This document shows positions 23,965 to 37,471 of a stretch of DNA of 64,000 nucleotides, one piece after another (position 1 is the first letter of the stretch; each line of letters begins with the position of its first letter). The translations under genes were made by a program, and so were the position numbers. Under the pieces are notes generated by a model. It searched no databases, was not told the origin of the DNA, and saw nothing but the letters and a program-made list of their open reading frames with translations. This stretch comes from Diatrype stigma (Eukaryota; Ascomycota; Sordariomycetes; Xylariales; Diatrypaceae): positions 62,001 through 126,000 of the forward strand of contig JAKJXP020000009.1 of assembly GCA_022225965.2 (NCBI GenBank), in the 5' to 3' direction.

Positions 23965-26892
23965 TCACAGCGTCAGCGTGCCCGTCAGCGGCAAATTGCG
24001 ACTGCTAGCGCCGACGAAGACGCCGTAGTCGCCCTTCTGGAGGCGCCACTTCTGCGCGGGTACGTCCCAGATGCTCAGGTCGCGGCGCGTGAGGTTGAAG
24101 GCGACGGTGGCCGACTCCGAGACGTTCAGGAAGGGCTTCTCGAACCCGCGTAACTGTCTCACGACGTTGCTGCTACTGCTATCGCTGCTATTGCTGCTGC
24201 TATGATAATCCGTGGAGTTGAAGTTGGAGTTGGTGCCGGCGCCGGCACCGGGGATGCCGACGTACAGCTGCGCGACCTCGGCGCCAGCGACGCCGCCCGC
24301 GTTCGCCACGTCGGCCTGGACCGTGGCGAGGATATCCCAGAGGTCGACGGGCCCGCCCTCGCGGACCTCGCCGGTCGGGTACTCGTCGATGTTCGCGTCG
24401 TCCCTGCGGTCGACGCGCAGGTTCGCGTAGCTGAAGGTCGTGTACGACAGGCCGAAGCCGAACTCGAAGCGCGGGGTGATGTTGCGCTTGTCGAAGCGGC
24501 GGTAGTCGATGAGGCCGCCGTCTTCGTCGCCGTCGAAGTCCGACTGCGGGAACTGGGAGTAACGGCCCTCCGGCAGGTCCGCGTTGAGCAAGGCACCGTA
24601 GTCGGACTCGTTGCGCGCGACGGTGTAGGGCAGCCTGCCGGAAGGGTTAGCGTCGCCGTAGAGGAGAGCGACGAGGGCGCGTCCGGACGCCTCGCCCGGA
24701 AGGTGGGCGAGCAGGACGGCGGTGACGTTGGCGTGGTCGATCCACTGGTCCACGAGGCGGATGCCGGCGTTGTGAAGCACGACGATGGTGTTGTTGCACC
24801 GGTCGGCGACGTGGCGGATCAGCCCGTCCGTGTAGTCGTCGTGCAGCCCCGAGCGGTCGTACCCCTCCGACGCAAACGCGTTGCCGAGCACGAGGCAGGC
24901 GTCCGAGTTCTCGGGCACGTCGGGCTCGCCGCTGAGGAAGTCCCAGGCCAACACCGTGCCGTCATCATAGGCGCGGGCCGTGAGGGCGTCGAAGGGCGCG
25001 CTGACCGACGCCGGCGTCACGGCCCCGGAGCCGCCGCCGCTGAAGAGCGTCCCGTTGGGCGCGATCTGCGACCAGTCCTGGCCCGTCGCGCCCGAGAACC
25101 CGGCGTCGGTGTCGCGCCCGAGGTACGCCGACTCGCCGCCGAACGTCCACGCCGCGATTCCCCCATTCGGCTTGAAGTTCCACTGGTCAGGGTTCCGCGC
25201 CGAATAGCCGAACACCGAGAGCATCTTGGGCTTCTCTTGCAGTGGGAGCGCACCATCGGCGTTTTTGACGAGGACGTGGCCCTCGATGGCCCCGTCTAGG
25301 AGGACCTTCTGGGATGAGATGTTCCTCGCGTCGACTATTTGGTGCCGCTTCGACAAGTCCGGGGGCATGCCGATTCCGGGTTCTGGGAAGTCCTCGTCTT
25401 GCCTCATCTGGTACCACGAGGCCATGATCCTGGTCACCATGTCGTCGAGCCGTTCTTCTGGGATCGACCCGTTCTTCACTGCCTCCGTGAGTTTGTCTCC
25501 CCAGAGATTCGAGTTAGGCATCACCATGTCCATGCCGGCTAGGGCGGACGCTACACCAGCGTGCAAAGCACCCCAATCAGACGTCACAGCGCCCTGGAAG
25601 CCGAGCTCTGTTTTGAGGAGGCCGTTCTGGGTCTTGCTGTTCGCACAACCATACGAATTGTTCACCCGGTTGTACGAGCACATGATGTTCCCAGTCCCGG
25701 CGTAGACGGCATCCTGGAAGGGCCTGTCACAACATCGTCAATGGCTGAAAAACAAATGGAAGAGAGGTGGTTTCCCTACCAAAGATATAGTTCGTGCATA
25801 GTTTTGTCGTCAATGTTAGAGGAAACTGATTCGATACCGTCGCTGTTGGGTTGACGATGAGTTTCTTGCTCGTTGCCGATGAAATGCTAGTAACCGTATC
25901 AGAACCCTGTATTACGTTCCGCCCCCTTCAGCCCACGTGCTGCGTGTGACACATACCTTGGTGCTAGTGATGACGCCCTGAGATTGTACGCCCTGCACGG
26001 TCTCATAGGCGAGGCTGCCGCAGAGATACGGATCCGCCGCGAAGCCCTCCCAGTTCCGACCTCCGGTAGCCACGCGCCCGAGAGGGCCGACGACGGGCCC
26101 GAGCGCGATGTTCACCCCCTTTACCCTGAACTCGAGGCCCATGCTCTCCGCGCGACTCCGAGCCAAGGCCTTGTTCCAGCTGGCACCGACGTGGATCCCG
26201 CTCGGGAAGCCGCTGACGAAGTCGGCGGCCCGAACCCCCTGCCCGGCGTCGGTGAGGCACAGACCGGAGAAGTTGAGGCGCGGGATCGCGGCGATGTTCC
26301 CAGAGCAGCTGTTTAGCGTTCCCGAGGTACCCGTAGACGACTCCACGCCAGACGCGAGGCCCACCTAATATACATGGTCAACCGTTGTAGCTCTGGGCCA
26401 TGCGCAGGAAACCAGGATATCGAAATCTAGGGCTAACCTTTTCCTCTAGAGTGAGCTGCTTCACAAACTCCACAGCTTTGCTATACGCATCGGACCAGGC
26501 TCCGACGCCGGTCATTGCCGCTAAGACATCATCAAACTGTGCTCGTTTCACTCGCGTCAAGCATGTTGCAGATTTCGAGACTCACGGGAAGGATAGACGG
26601 GCTCCGAATAGCCGTAGAAGGACGCGTCATCCGTAATGACATCCCCCGCGCTAGCGCCCGGGGCGGCTCCGCCATCGCCGGCCCCACCACCGCGGTTCCT
26701 CAGAGCGAGGAGGCCGAGGAGGCCGAGCAGAGGCAGGCAGAGAATAGCAATAAGTAGAGCCTTTCCGCGCTTCTTCTGCAGAATGGGGAAGCGTTGCTGG
26801 AGCCTCCCGAACCAGCCCACGTCGGGCGGGGCAGACGGCGGCGGCGGCTTCGCTTCCCGCATCGCGTAATGTGCTGAAGTTGCGGACTTCAT
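23965..26892 (-). CDS. GH3 beta-glucosidase with an N-terminal membrane anchor
   Basis: Five exons (26892-26586, 26541-26438, 26364-25957, 25886-25780, 25723-23965) join to 894 residues. Residues 1-43 are Pro-rich and basic, 44-64 form one hydrophobic helix without a signal cleavage site, so a type II membrane protein with the enzyme outside the cytoplasm is predicted. The catalytic part starts near YPSP and [18 protein letters not shown], and includes [25 protein letters not shown] and the nucleophile in VTSDWG (Asp358). The probable acid/base is Glu595 in [10 protein letters not shown]. The C-terminal fibronectin-III-like domain follows [12 protein letters not shown]3 beta-glucosidases release glucose from cellobiose and short glucans. 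Anchored forms such as Aspergillus bglE are known. The first acceptor was set at 26542 because it restores YPSP and avoids a 35-nt intron. Confidence 0.92.
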
Positions 26893-29403
26893 CGTGCGCG
26901 AGGGGCGCTGTGTTGAAGACCGAAGTAAATGTCGGGGCTGGTCCTTAGGTCATTCCTCTGTATTTTCGATTCTCCGGTCTGCAATGCGATCTATCGCGGC
27001 TGTAGGCAATGTGATTGAGAGGTAGTAAGTGAGTTCAGTTTGCTGTGTTGTTTGTAGTCCAACCGGGTGTCCAACAAGGTCTCTGACTGTCTACAGCCGA
27101 GTAAAGGGCAGTGGTATACGTCGTACTTAAACTAATATTTCTTCTTCAACATTGACAAGGGCGGAGGCAACGTATTGGATTGTCGGTCCGGACTAGGTAG
27201 TACGTAGTAGTATTGAGCTATCTAGGTAAACATCAAAACCTTCCTAGCGATGCATACGTACATACCTGAGATGAAGGCAGTCTGAAGGCATGTGCTGTCA
27301 GCCCGTCAACCTTGGAACTCAAAAGGCAGCTGTCTGGTACCTGTATGGAGTACCAACGTACCTGAATGCCATGTGCATTGGATAGATGTTTACAACCTTG
27401 AACACCCCTGCAGGCTGGCAGGTTGCCGGGCTGATGAGGATCCGCAGCGGGTCCAGTTGGGGTCTAGCTGCTAGAGTTTAAACCCCGGAGTGCCATACGC
27501 GCTCGATCTCAGCTCTGGTTGGTCGGAGGTACGGAGGGCGGTTCCACTTCCCCCTTCCCTCCCCTCTAATTCCACCCCCCTGCTGCATTGAAAAGGCGGG
27601 GAGAAGAGCCCCGACTTTCTCCAGTCCCAACTGCAGAACCTATACTAGGTAGTTAGTAGGAACTTGCTCGCTGACAGCCCGACAGACAGCAACAGCAAAA
27701 TCTATGGACGATAACAGAAAACCCCCACACTACGGATTCGATGACATTTAACTGGTAGGGTTGTAATAAAAGACATGAGCATCCTTTCTGCAAAATGAAG
27801 AGGGATTGGCCACACGCTCAAGAAGCTGTTAACCATGCCTACTACGTATATAGCAGTATTAAGGATGATACTCCCCGAATATACCTATAATCAAAGCAGA
27901 TGGTGACTCACATACATACCCAGGTAGCTTGGACAAACAGAGGCAGCAATGCGGTACGGATGCCTAGCATCTTGATGGCAGGAGCGATGTATCAGTTCAT
28001 GAGCACATAATAAGGTCACAGCCGGTCTAGGACCCGACGGTGATAATAAGTCTTACCTGTTAAGTAATAGGTAAAGACTAATATAACCCTCGTCTTATTA
28101 ATCGTAATAAATGAGATCAATCTTATCACCACTAAAGAATGGAAGGCGGCAAGTAAGAAGGCCACCGGGGAATATCCTACCATGTGAGATGCGGGTGGGC
28201 GGGAGGAGACTCTGAGTAGATGAAGAACTATTCACAGGACTGTTCGCGGTTTTTCGGATCCTAGTTGGGCTATCTATAAATACTGTATATGCTCTGAGCA
28301 GGTTCTCACGAGTTTATACCCGGCATGAGACCAGCCGTGGCGGGGGCAAGCGGCACACCGGATACGCGATAAGCAAACCTACCTGGGCGGTTTCTCGGTC
28401 TGAATGGGACGGATTTGGCCCGGCTGCGCGACATATAACTCCAGGTCACGTGCCCTTGACGTGGGCGCCTTAAATGTGCAGCAAAACCATTAAAATTAGT
28501 CACTCTTGCACCGGGTTGCTTCGATGAATGTAGACCATCGTGACCCTCTACTGACGCTCTCTAATCTCCTGCTTCGCGGCTGTATTAACCTAGGCGGACA
28601 GACGATAGACGATAGACTAATGTTAAAGATTGGCTTGCACACGGATTCAAGGGGTACGGATTAAGTTGGTATAACAAATACGCTTTGGAGTAATTTCTCG
28701 TGGAACCTGTTCCCCCAATAGTTACGATAGTCTTTCGCAAGCATCCCCTTGCCAACTATATGTATCTTTATATACAAGCTGCTACCATCGCCGCTCTCGC
28801 TTATCATCCAGCACATTTCCAAGCCCCTCAAAATAGAGATAATAAAAAGTATATAAAAAACACGTTTGCCAGGTATCGATATCGAGTCGTAAATAGGGAA
28901 TCGTGACTTGTTGCAAAAACAGATCAAACCCGCTCGATGCCCCCCCAATTACATATCGGATGTAGCCTGACCCGTGGAACACACCTGCTCCCAGAGTGTG
29001 ACCGTTCGCATGTTGGATGCACATCGAACATCCAGACAAAGCCGAGGGGCTGTACGCTGTCGGAAGATAATGATTAAGAAGCCGAAGGGAAGCGGCATGG
29101 CGCGGTGGTATACCTCCGGGCAGTACACAGAACCGATCGAGAAGTACGGGTGGGTGGCTGCGGCACTTGCGTAATAGCAAAGTGGCTGTCATGGACAGCC
29201 GCGGGCAGCGCGGCCGTAGCCGCTTATATCCTTCAATATGTTCAGTCGCAATTCGTGGGTAGGCCTCATAAAGCTTTGAGAATAGAAATGCCGAACCCAA
29301 TATAGTGGAGTAGGGCCGGAGGGGGTTCGTTTCTCGGAAAGGCGTCGGCGGATGGGCTGCGCTTGCAACCCGCAGACTTGCAATGGACGTCAAAACAGAC
29401 GAC
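26893..29403. other. Intergenic: GH3 promoter and G-alpha 3' flank
   Basis: No gene is supported. A 203-codon minus-strand frame (28782-29393) lacks any family feature and looks fortuitous. A candidate short inverted-repeat element lies at 28039-28130. The 27-28 kb part carries several poly-C and AT-rich patches. Confidence 0.55.
28039..28130. mobile_element. Candidate MITE-like inverted-repeat element
   Basis: The 92-bp segment begins GGTGATAA and ends TTATCACC, an 8-bp perfect terminal inverted repeat. Inside, 28050-28079 forms an imperfect hairpin (AGTCTTACCT pairing with AGGTAAAGACT). It is more A+T-rich than its surroundings and has no coding capacity. No clear target site duplication is seen, and only one copy is in the window, so this may be a chance structure. 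Confidence 0.3.
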
Positions 29404-30914
29404 TCACAGTATCAGCTGCTTCAGGTTGCGTTGGATGATCATATCCTGCACAGATCCCATCGTGATCTTCAGGAGGTTCGTATCGGTAGCATTGGTAAAA
29501 TGCCCATAGATCTCCTTCTCCGGGTTCCGGTTCAGCGCCCGGAACTTATCCATGAAATACTTGCTAGCCTGCTTCCAGTCTTCCGCGGGCCCCTGGTAAT
29601 CGACGAAACCGTGCGCGGTAATCGGGCTAGTTGCGATCTTTTCCTTGAACAGATCCATCTTGTTAAGAAAGAGAATCAGGGCGGATTTCGAGAACCAGTG
29701 GGAGTTTGCGATCGATTCCCAGAGCATCAATGCCTCGTTCATTTGGTTCTAGGACAACACAGTCAGCGGACAGTTATCCTCGCCCTATCACACCAACTGC
29801 AGACTTACGCCGTCCTTGTCCTCCACCAAGCATTGATCGTATCCGCTGATCGCTACCAGGAACATAAGACAGTTAACATTTTCGAAGCAGTGTATCCATT
29901 TCTTCCGCTCGGATCGCTGGCCGCCGACATCGAACATCCGGTAGGTCAGTTGGCCGAGATCGAAAACAGTTTCTGTGATACCGGTCGTCTTTAATCGCGA
30001 CTGCAGGAGATCCTGGTCTGTGGGCACGTAGCCCTTCTGCCAGAGACGATCGAGGTCATCACAGAAGCTTGAAAAGATGTTAGCCACGAAATAAAACATC
30101 AGCTGACGTAGCTGGTTGAAAACGCACTATGCAAGATTGTCGTGAAGGGCGTATTCGTTGCCTTTGAGGATGGCCTTCTGCACACCGTCGTCGGCCCATA
30201 GCATTCTCAAGGGTTCGAGATACTCGGGCGGTAGCGGATCGTTCGGCGATATCTCATTGTCTACAAGGACGAGGGCTTGGTTCTTCTATTGATCTGAATT
30301 AGTGTCGCGCCTGGGTGAGCATTTGGGTGGGTGGAAATATAAGGCTCCCAGAGAACGAGGCCATCAACATCCCATGGTGTCAGGGGTGCTAAAAGAAACC
30401 TCGGCCAAGTCCCAACCATGCGTCGCGGTGGCCTTTGAACGGCTACCATGACTGCTTACCTCGTTGTCCTTATTTTCAAATGAGATTTTACAGTCATTCA
30501 TAGCATCGAAGATGATTCGCATCGACTGGATGACGTTGTTGAATATTACCGGCTTCCATTCAAGCTTCTCGCTCTTGCTAAAGCCTTGTGCATAGATCAA
30601 CCTCATCTGCTTGAGAACCGTAGATTTGCCCGATTCTCCGGCACCTGGAAATCAGTTAGTAGCCATAGTTAGTGGTTTTAATCATCACCGTTTCTTCAAG
30701 GACTGGGTATGGCGCGGTCCGTCCCTGGCTCGTGCCTAAGACAAAGACATGCCCTCCATTGAGACAGCTGCAAAAGAATAGTTGTAATCTACGCACCTAG
30801 CAAGAGAAGCTTCACCTCTCTCGACATGCGCTTCTCATCTTGACGAATAACCTTGTCGAGCTCTCGAGATCGGCTGACGCCTTCCTCATCGGACTTCCTA
30901 CTACCAAAACACAT
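29404..30914 (-). CDS. Heterotrimeric G-protein alpha subunit, group II (GNA-2-like)
   Basis: Exons 30914-30797, 30644-30460, 30285-30128, 30067-29809 and 29748-29404 give 354 residues, the normal length. The P-loop GAGESGKS is at 40-47, catalytic Arg178 in RLKTTG, the switch II motif DVGGQ with Gln204, NKMD at 269-272 and TNATDT near the end. The start MCFGSR lacks the glycine needed for myristoylation but has Cys2 for palmitoylation, and the C-terminus (LKQLIL) lacks the cysteine modified by pertussis toxin; both fit Neurospora GNA-2-like group II subunits, as does the sequence RSRELDK. It would relay receptor signals with G-beta-gamma at the plasma membrane. The third intron (30068-30127) must be removed to give [15 protein letters not shown]. 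The second intron is long (174 nt). Confidence 0.95.
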
Positions 30915-33900
30915 CTTGGGCAGTGTTTTCTATCGGTCCGTGTGAGAGGTTCAGATGGACGGAGGCGTTATTGGAATGGATCTTTCGAGCGCTTTATTTG
31001 AATACGTTTTGGGCGCGGCTGGTAAAGGGTGTCTGTCGCAAGGTGGAGCAGGTGGGCGAGGCGCAGGTCGTGGCAAGAACCATAGAAGCTCAAGCTCAGA
31101 AGCCTCGTTGGGGCAGGCGATACGATTGTTCTGCGTAGTATGGTAAACGGCGAATCAACGTCGTATTAGGAATATGAACAGCAGGGTCGTCGGTCCTCTA
31201 GGGAAGGCGAAGGGGGGCTGCCGAATCAAGACAGAGCGAAAGGCCCAATACAAATCCCAATGCCTAGTATTTATTAGTCGCGTACTGTCACCAGGCAGGC
31301 TGTCCAACTATGGCCCCGGGTCCTCTTGTAAGGTCGGATAGTTATAGACAGGCTGGTAGGGCTGATGGCTGACTATTGGCAGCGAATCTGCACCTCCGTA
31401 ACTAAGGAAAGCAAAGCGAAGCGAAGCAAAGCAATGTGGGCAATTGATTCGAAAGAATAAGCAATGAAAAGCAGTTGAAGAAAAATGTAGGAAGAACGGG
31501 CGCCAGGCTGTTTGGACTCTGGAGCCCTCGAAGCTGTACAATGCAACGCAGTGCAAAACCGCTCAGCCCTCAGGTAGGTAGGCCCTCTGGGTAGGCTACT
31601 GTAGGTAGTACTCTGCAGGTGGTACGCTGGAGGCAGGCTAGGATGAATAATTATGGGCGGATCCAAAACCCATGCACTTAACAGCTTACAGAGGCTTAGG
31701 TATGTACCTAGGTAGGCATGCAGGCAGTGTAGGTGCATGCTTTACAAGCTCATTCCTTGCTAGCGGTCACCTAATACTCGGTTGGCAGAAGCCGGCGCTG
31801 TATACCCAACTCGCCTAGAGTGTATAAGCAAGGTTATACGCCCTCCTATCCGCCTAACTAAAACTACTTGTACGTCTGTAGTTACATAATGTACTGTACC
31901 TTTCATTCGACACTCGAAAGGGAAGCGTCGAAAGTGGAAGAAAGACGAACTAGAAACATGTAGCCCAGCATGAGCTACCTGCATGTATATACTTTGCGTC
32001 ATTCACGACATACACGTAGCTACTATTCTACAACTTCATACCTACCTTATGAAGTGCAGTCAAGGTATTACGAAAATGTCGCGATATACTCAAATATTCA
32101 TGCAACGCAGACCGTGCCGTCAGCCAGTACTTGTGAGAAACTCAAGGACCATTACAAAATCGACATGTACCTTGGCAGGCAAGATACCTTAGGCTTCCTC
32201 TCCGTACCGCCCCTTCAATGCTGAATACTGGGATATGCTTTTCGAGCCGTATTTCCTACGATCACCTACAATACACCCCTAAACAAAAGTCTGCGCAGGG
32301 GGTCCTTACCAACGCTGCTACGTTAGGGTACTTTCAAGACGCACTCTGACAGTACAGACATGCCATACATTTGGAAGCCATAGATCTACATAATGGCCTA
32401 CTCCATGTGTCCATCAGGGCGCCGGCCGGTGGATACCTAGGTACCACGCTCCATGCTGGACTAATGCATACCCTGGCTGTAAATTATGTATGTCGCAGCA
32501 GATGTAATTCGTCATAAGATAGATGTAATGCAATGTAATGTATGCTTCTTATGGATTGGAAATCTGCTTCAACGTACAGCAGACCAACTATAGACAACAT
32601 AGGGGAGAAAGGGGGGGATAGGGGAGATGTTTAGACCTGCGATGGGCTCGCGTTGGACAGATTGATAGACGGCTGAGGGTCACGCACTTACAAGTTGCTG
32701 TAGGCCATGTATGTAGGCCATGTAGGTCGGCCCTACTCATCAAAGACCCGTCAATAGCTTACAGCACACCTAGGTATGGTTCGTTGCTTCAACTTACTAC
32801 ATCCCGTCTGCCTGTGTTATGCAGCCCAGACTAGCAGTGCAACTCTACGTATAGTCATCGTCTATCTTGGGGAGGTGTCTAAACGATAATACGTCCTTGT
32901 ATACATTTGAATGTTGCTATTCGCAGAGCCTATAGCTACCTACATAAATACCAGGTATCATTAACTGCCAGCTAGGTATCCAGGTTTTTGCAATCGTAGC
33001 GCACTCAGTGGCCCAGACGCAACCTCGAAGGTGCTGCAGTACGGGGCGTTCGTCTCTACTAGACTCGAGGTCCCGCTCGCTCTTCCACGATATGGACCCC
33101 ACTACCCCTTTGCTGCGAACAATCCCATTGGATGCTATATGACTACCTAGCATCAAGGACTACAACCCTACCCGAGAACCCCTGCTGATGAGGCCGGCCT
33201 GTCTTATTAATATAACCTAAGTCCGTCTTGTTGTTTATCGCGGCTACCCAGGGATGTAGGTGTAGTACCTACGTACCTCCCCGATTTCGTGGTATGTACG
33301 CAAATTAGAATCCATATTGTACGTACTTCGTAGATCATGTTCGACACCGATATTGCACATCAGGTAAGAGCTTAACAAATAGTCAAGATAGTGTTCGCCA
33401 GTCTCCGAGTTGCATTTGACGGGAGCTCCAGAAAATACGATATGTCTCCGGTGTACCCCAGAATCCCAGATTGGGGCACGCACATGTTATATACGTCAAG
33501 AGGCTTTGAACGGTTACATGTGTACCCAATGTTTCTAGTAATAACACATGATCCTGAGAAAAACGTGGCCGGGCGGGTGGGGCCTGTTCGTGCTAGACCT
33601 GGGACTGAAACGTGGTAGCAGTGCTGTGTAACTGTCGACCGTCTGCTAGTCTGCATATGCACACTAAAGGATTACCTAGCTTCTTGAGTTCGGTGCCCGA
33701 TGTATATGCCCATGTTATGCAGCACACTAGGAAATGTCACGGCGGCTTCTCGAGCAACGATCAGAATCCTCTCCGTACAAGTATGTAGTTAGTTTATAGT
33801 TTGCCTTACTACGTAGTCAAGTAAGTGGATGATGGTAGGTAGCGCATAAACATGCATTCCGTAGATATAACAAACCTCCCCCATATCAAGTGTGTGGTTG

Positions 33901-33920
33901 AGAGTGAGGGGAGTGTGTAA

Positions 33921-33947
33921 GTGTGTGTGTGTGTGTGTGTGTGTGTG
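33921..33947. repeat. (GT)13 microsatellite
   Basis: Thirteen uninterrupted GT units lie in the large spacer. It is preceded by interrupted GT sequence. Confidence 0.95.
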
Positions 33948-34932
33948 CGTTTGAATGTCAGAATATCTGCGTAGCATCGACTCACATCGACTTACATCGA
34001 CTAGGACTACACTACACTACATCGAGGCGTTCAGGCAACCGTCATTCCGGCGATGTCATTGTACAAATTTAGCACTCCAAGCCCCCGAATGGACAGGCAC
34101 AAAACAATGGCTACCCAGCCTGTCTAGCCTAAGGCTGTCTATCTACCTCCCGGAGTTCTCTGGCGTTCGAGATCAATCCCACAGCATGGAACCTTCAGAA
34201 CGATCAAGAGACGACCCGGCAATTTGAAGTTGGCATCTGGATCCCAACTATTGGAAATTGCAGCTGAGGATAGCCCTGGTTACTAAGCCCTACAGAAGGC
34301 TCCCCCAATTGCGAGGCGGGGTTTACTCCGGGTGACTCCAACGTTGGTCCACGATGACACTGTGACGGCGAACTGCTGGGCTGGGAGGCCCTATCACGAA
34401 ACGACATGAGGAGGGTAAGACGTGCAGGTAACCTTGCTCTGTGAGATTTTTTTCTTCTTCTTTTGCTCGTACCAATCTGACTGGACATTGGTGAGAGCCA
34501 CTTGGCACTGAGTCAGCTGGTCAATCAGAAGTTGTAAATAGAAACCCCGAGGCGCTTCTTCATCGAGTTGTCAGAGCAGTCGAAGGTGACATGGATACCG
34601 TCCCGTGGGTTCTTATCAGCCTTGATGGTCCGTTTTCCACGACAGGGTTGATCTATGTAGGGACTTATGCATGCAATTATACCGGCTGCATCGGGGGAGG
34701 GAGGTTTCGCACGCACTTCTGGCACTCGCAGCCCCTATCTAATCTGGAGGCACGTGCAGTACGTACAAAATACTTAATTATACTTCGTAGCTCGCCAGGG
34801 TTGGGTTAGGGCAACCTTATCGAATACTACATGTAGGTATTTGGGCCGTGCAATTGGGACAAATAGGTTTCACGAAACGCAAAGGTTTGCTCTCGCAAAT
34901 TATCAACGTGCACGATTCCTGCCGTGCCAGAG

Positions 34933-34956
34933 CCCAGCAGCCCAGCAGCCCAGCAG
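34933..34956. repeat. Tandem repeat, 8-bp unit CCCAGCAG x3
   Basis: Three perfect copies are followed by C-rich sequence in non-coding DNA. Confidence 0.85.
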
Positions 34957-35312
34957 CCCCAGGCCCCCAGGCTGCTCAAGGAGGGCAATCGGGGGCTACC
35001 TACCTGGAGGTCTTTCCTAGTGAACACTATCTACAACCTACGTACATACATACTACCTACATACATAGAATATAAATTTTGTTAGGTGCAAGTCACTCTC
35101 TAGCAGCAAGGCATTCGGTCGATTCATGCATTTAGGCACTCGCGCGAGACCACGATTCTTATCCGCCCTATTAGGCACAAACCGGGTACCGGTGCCTGTA
35201 CCTCCCGTCTGCAGCGGCTTGCTACGGCGGCTAGCCCCCTCACCTCGAAAATTTTATTATCTCGATAGAGGGGCAACCGGATCTGGCTCCTTGGGTACGA
35301 AAGCAAATACTG

Positions 35313-35339
35313 CAATACGTCCAATACGTCCAATACGTC
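35313..35339. repeat. Tandem repeat, 9-bp unit CAATACGTC x3
   Basis: Three perfect copies lie about 130 bp upstream of the spermidine synthase start codon, so they may be in its promoter or leader. A regulatory function is not known. Confidence 0.85.
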
Positions 35340-35466
35340 GAGCTGCTTTCTCTGCATCTACACGCCAGAGCTGCCACTCGCGATCCTATTCCAAGTATTT
35401 CCACCTTCCTGTCCACTTGTCTGGTCACCTGCCTGGGGTTCATCATTCACTTACACCGATCACAGG

Positions 35467-36896
<1,430 letters not shown>

Positions 36897-37471
36897 ACAA
36901 GTTTTTCATGTTAGGCTCCGGGAGGATAGGTGACAGGGGATATCTGATAAGACAGCTACGACTTGTCAAGGAGGCACAAACACTACTAGATCTGGCCAAG
37001 GCATTGCGGGCTGTAGTTGTGTCGGCGTTCTCACATCAAGGCGTAGTTCACCACCAAGGTTATAGAGCTAGATAATTCAAAAAATGAATGAATCAAAAGC
37101 AATGACAGGTTGGGTTGAATACTATCTTGGCTAAGTGTAGTGCTTTACTTTGCGAAGGGCTTGGCTGCGCACTTGTCATTTTCTGGGGCATTGCTTCTCT
37201 CAATACTACCTAAGCCTCCATTACTACAGGGTAGATCAACCAATGGCTATTATGCAGTTATAATGCACCTCGGTGGTGGCATAGCCCCCTGTTGGCAGGA
37301 TCGGTAAGATAAGTAGGTAAGACGCGCCTAGCCTTATGCCTCATTTCCAGGCGCCCAAACCTTTATATTCACTCTTCTTCATCGTCCACGAGGCGGATCT
37401 GTTATAAGCACAATTCAGTCCCTACAGTCATCATAAAATTTTGTGTTCCCCGTAGCCCCAACCGAGAAACG
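36897..37471. other. Intergenic: spermidine synthase 3' flank and Helo-ankyrin promoter
   Basis: No gene is seen in this 575-bp stretch. It is A+T-richer than the flanking exons and carries no notable repeat. Confidence 0.65.

Larger units (their letters stand above)
30915..35466. other. 4.5 kb spacer without a supported gene
   Basis: The divergent flanking genes (G-alpha and spermidine synthase) place both promoters here. Open frames are short and random. It contains a GT microsatellite, small minisatellites and TAGGTA-rich patches (31560-31720, 33240-33280, 35030-35070), noted separately. No exon chain or RNA gene is recognised. Confidence 0.55.

Noticed and set aside
24202..25299. 365-codon plus-strand frame opposite the GH3 gene
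   Set aside because: Antisense shadow of a G+C-rich catalytic domain; no domain of its own.
26542..26585. Alternative 35-nt first intron of the GH3 gene ending at 26551
   Set aside because: Too short for a fungal intron and gives LKRAQFDD instead of the conserved YPSP-type junction obtained with the acceptor at 26542.
28782..29393. 203-codon minus-strand frame downstream of the G-alpha gene
   Set aside because: Random-looking composition, no domain, and it ends in A+T-rich DNA without coding bias.
30068..30127. Reading through the third G-alpha intron as coding (YFVANIFSS)
   Set aside because: There is an in-frame TAG before it, and splicing restores the invariant HDNL-YF-DDLDR motif.
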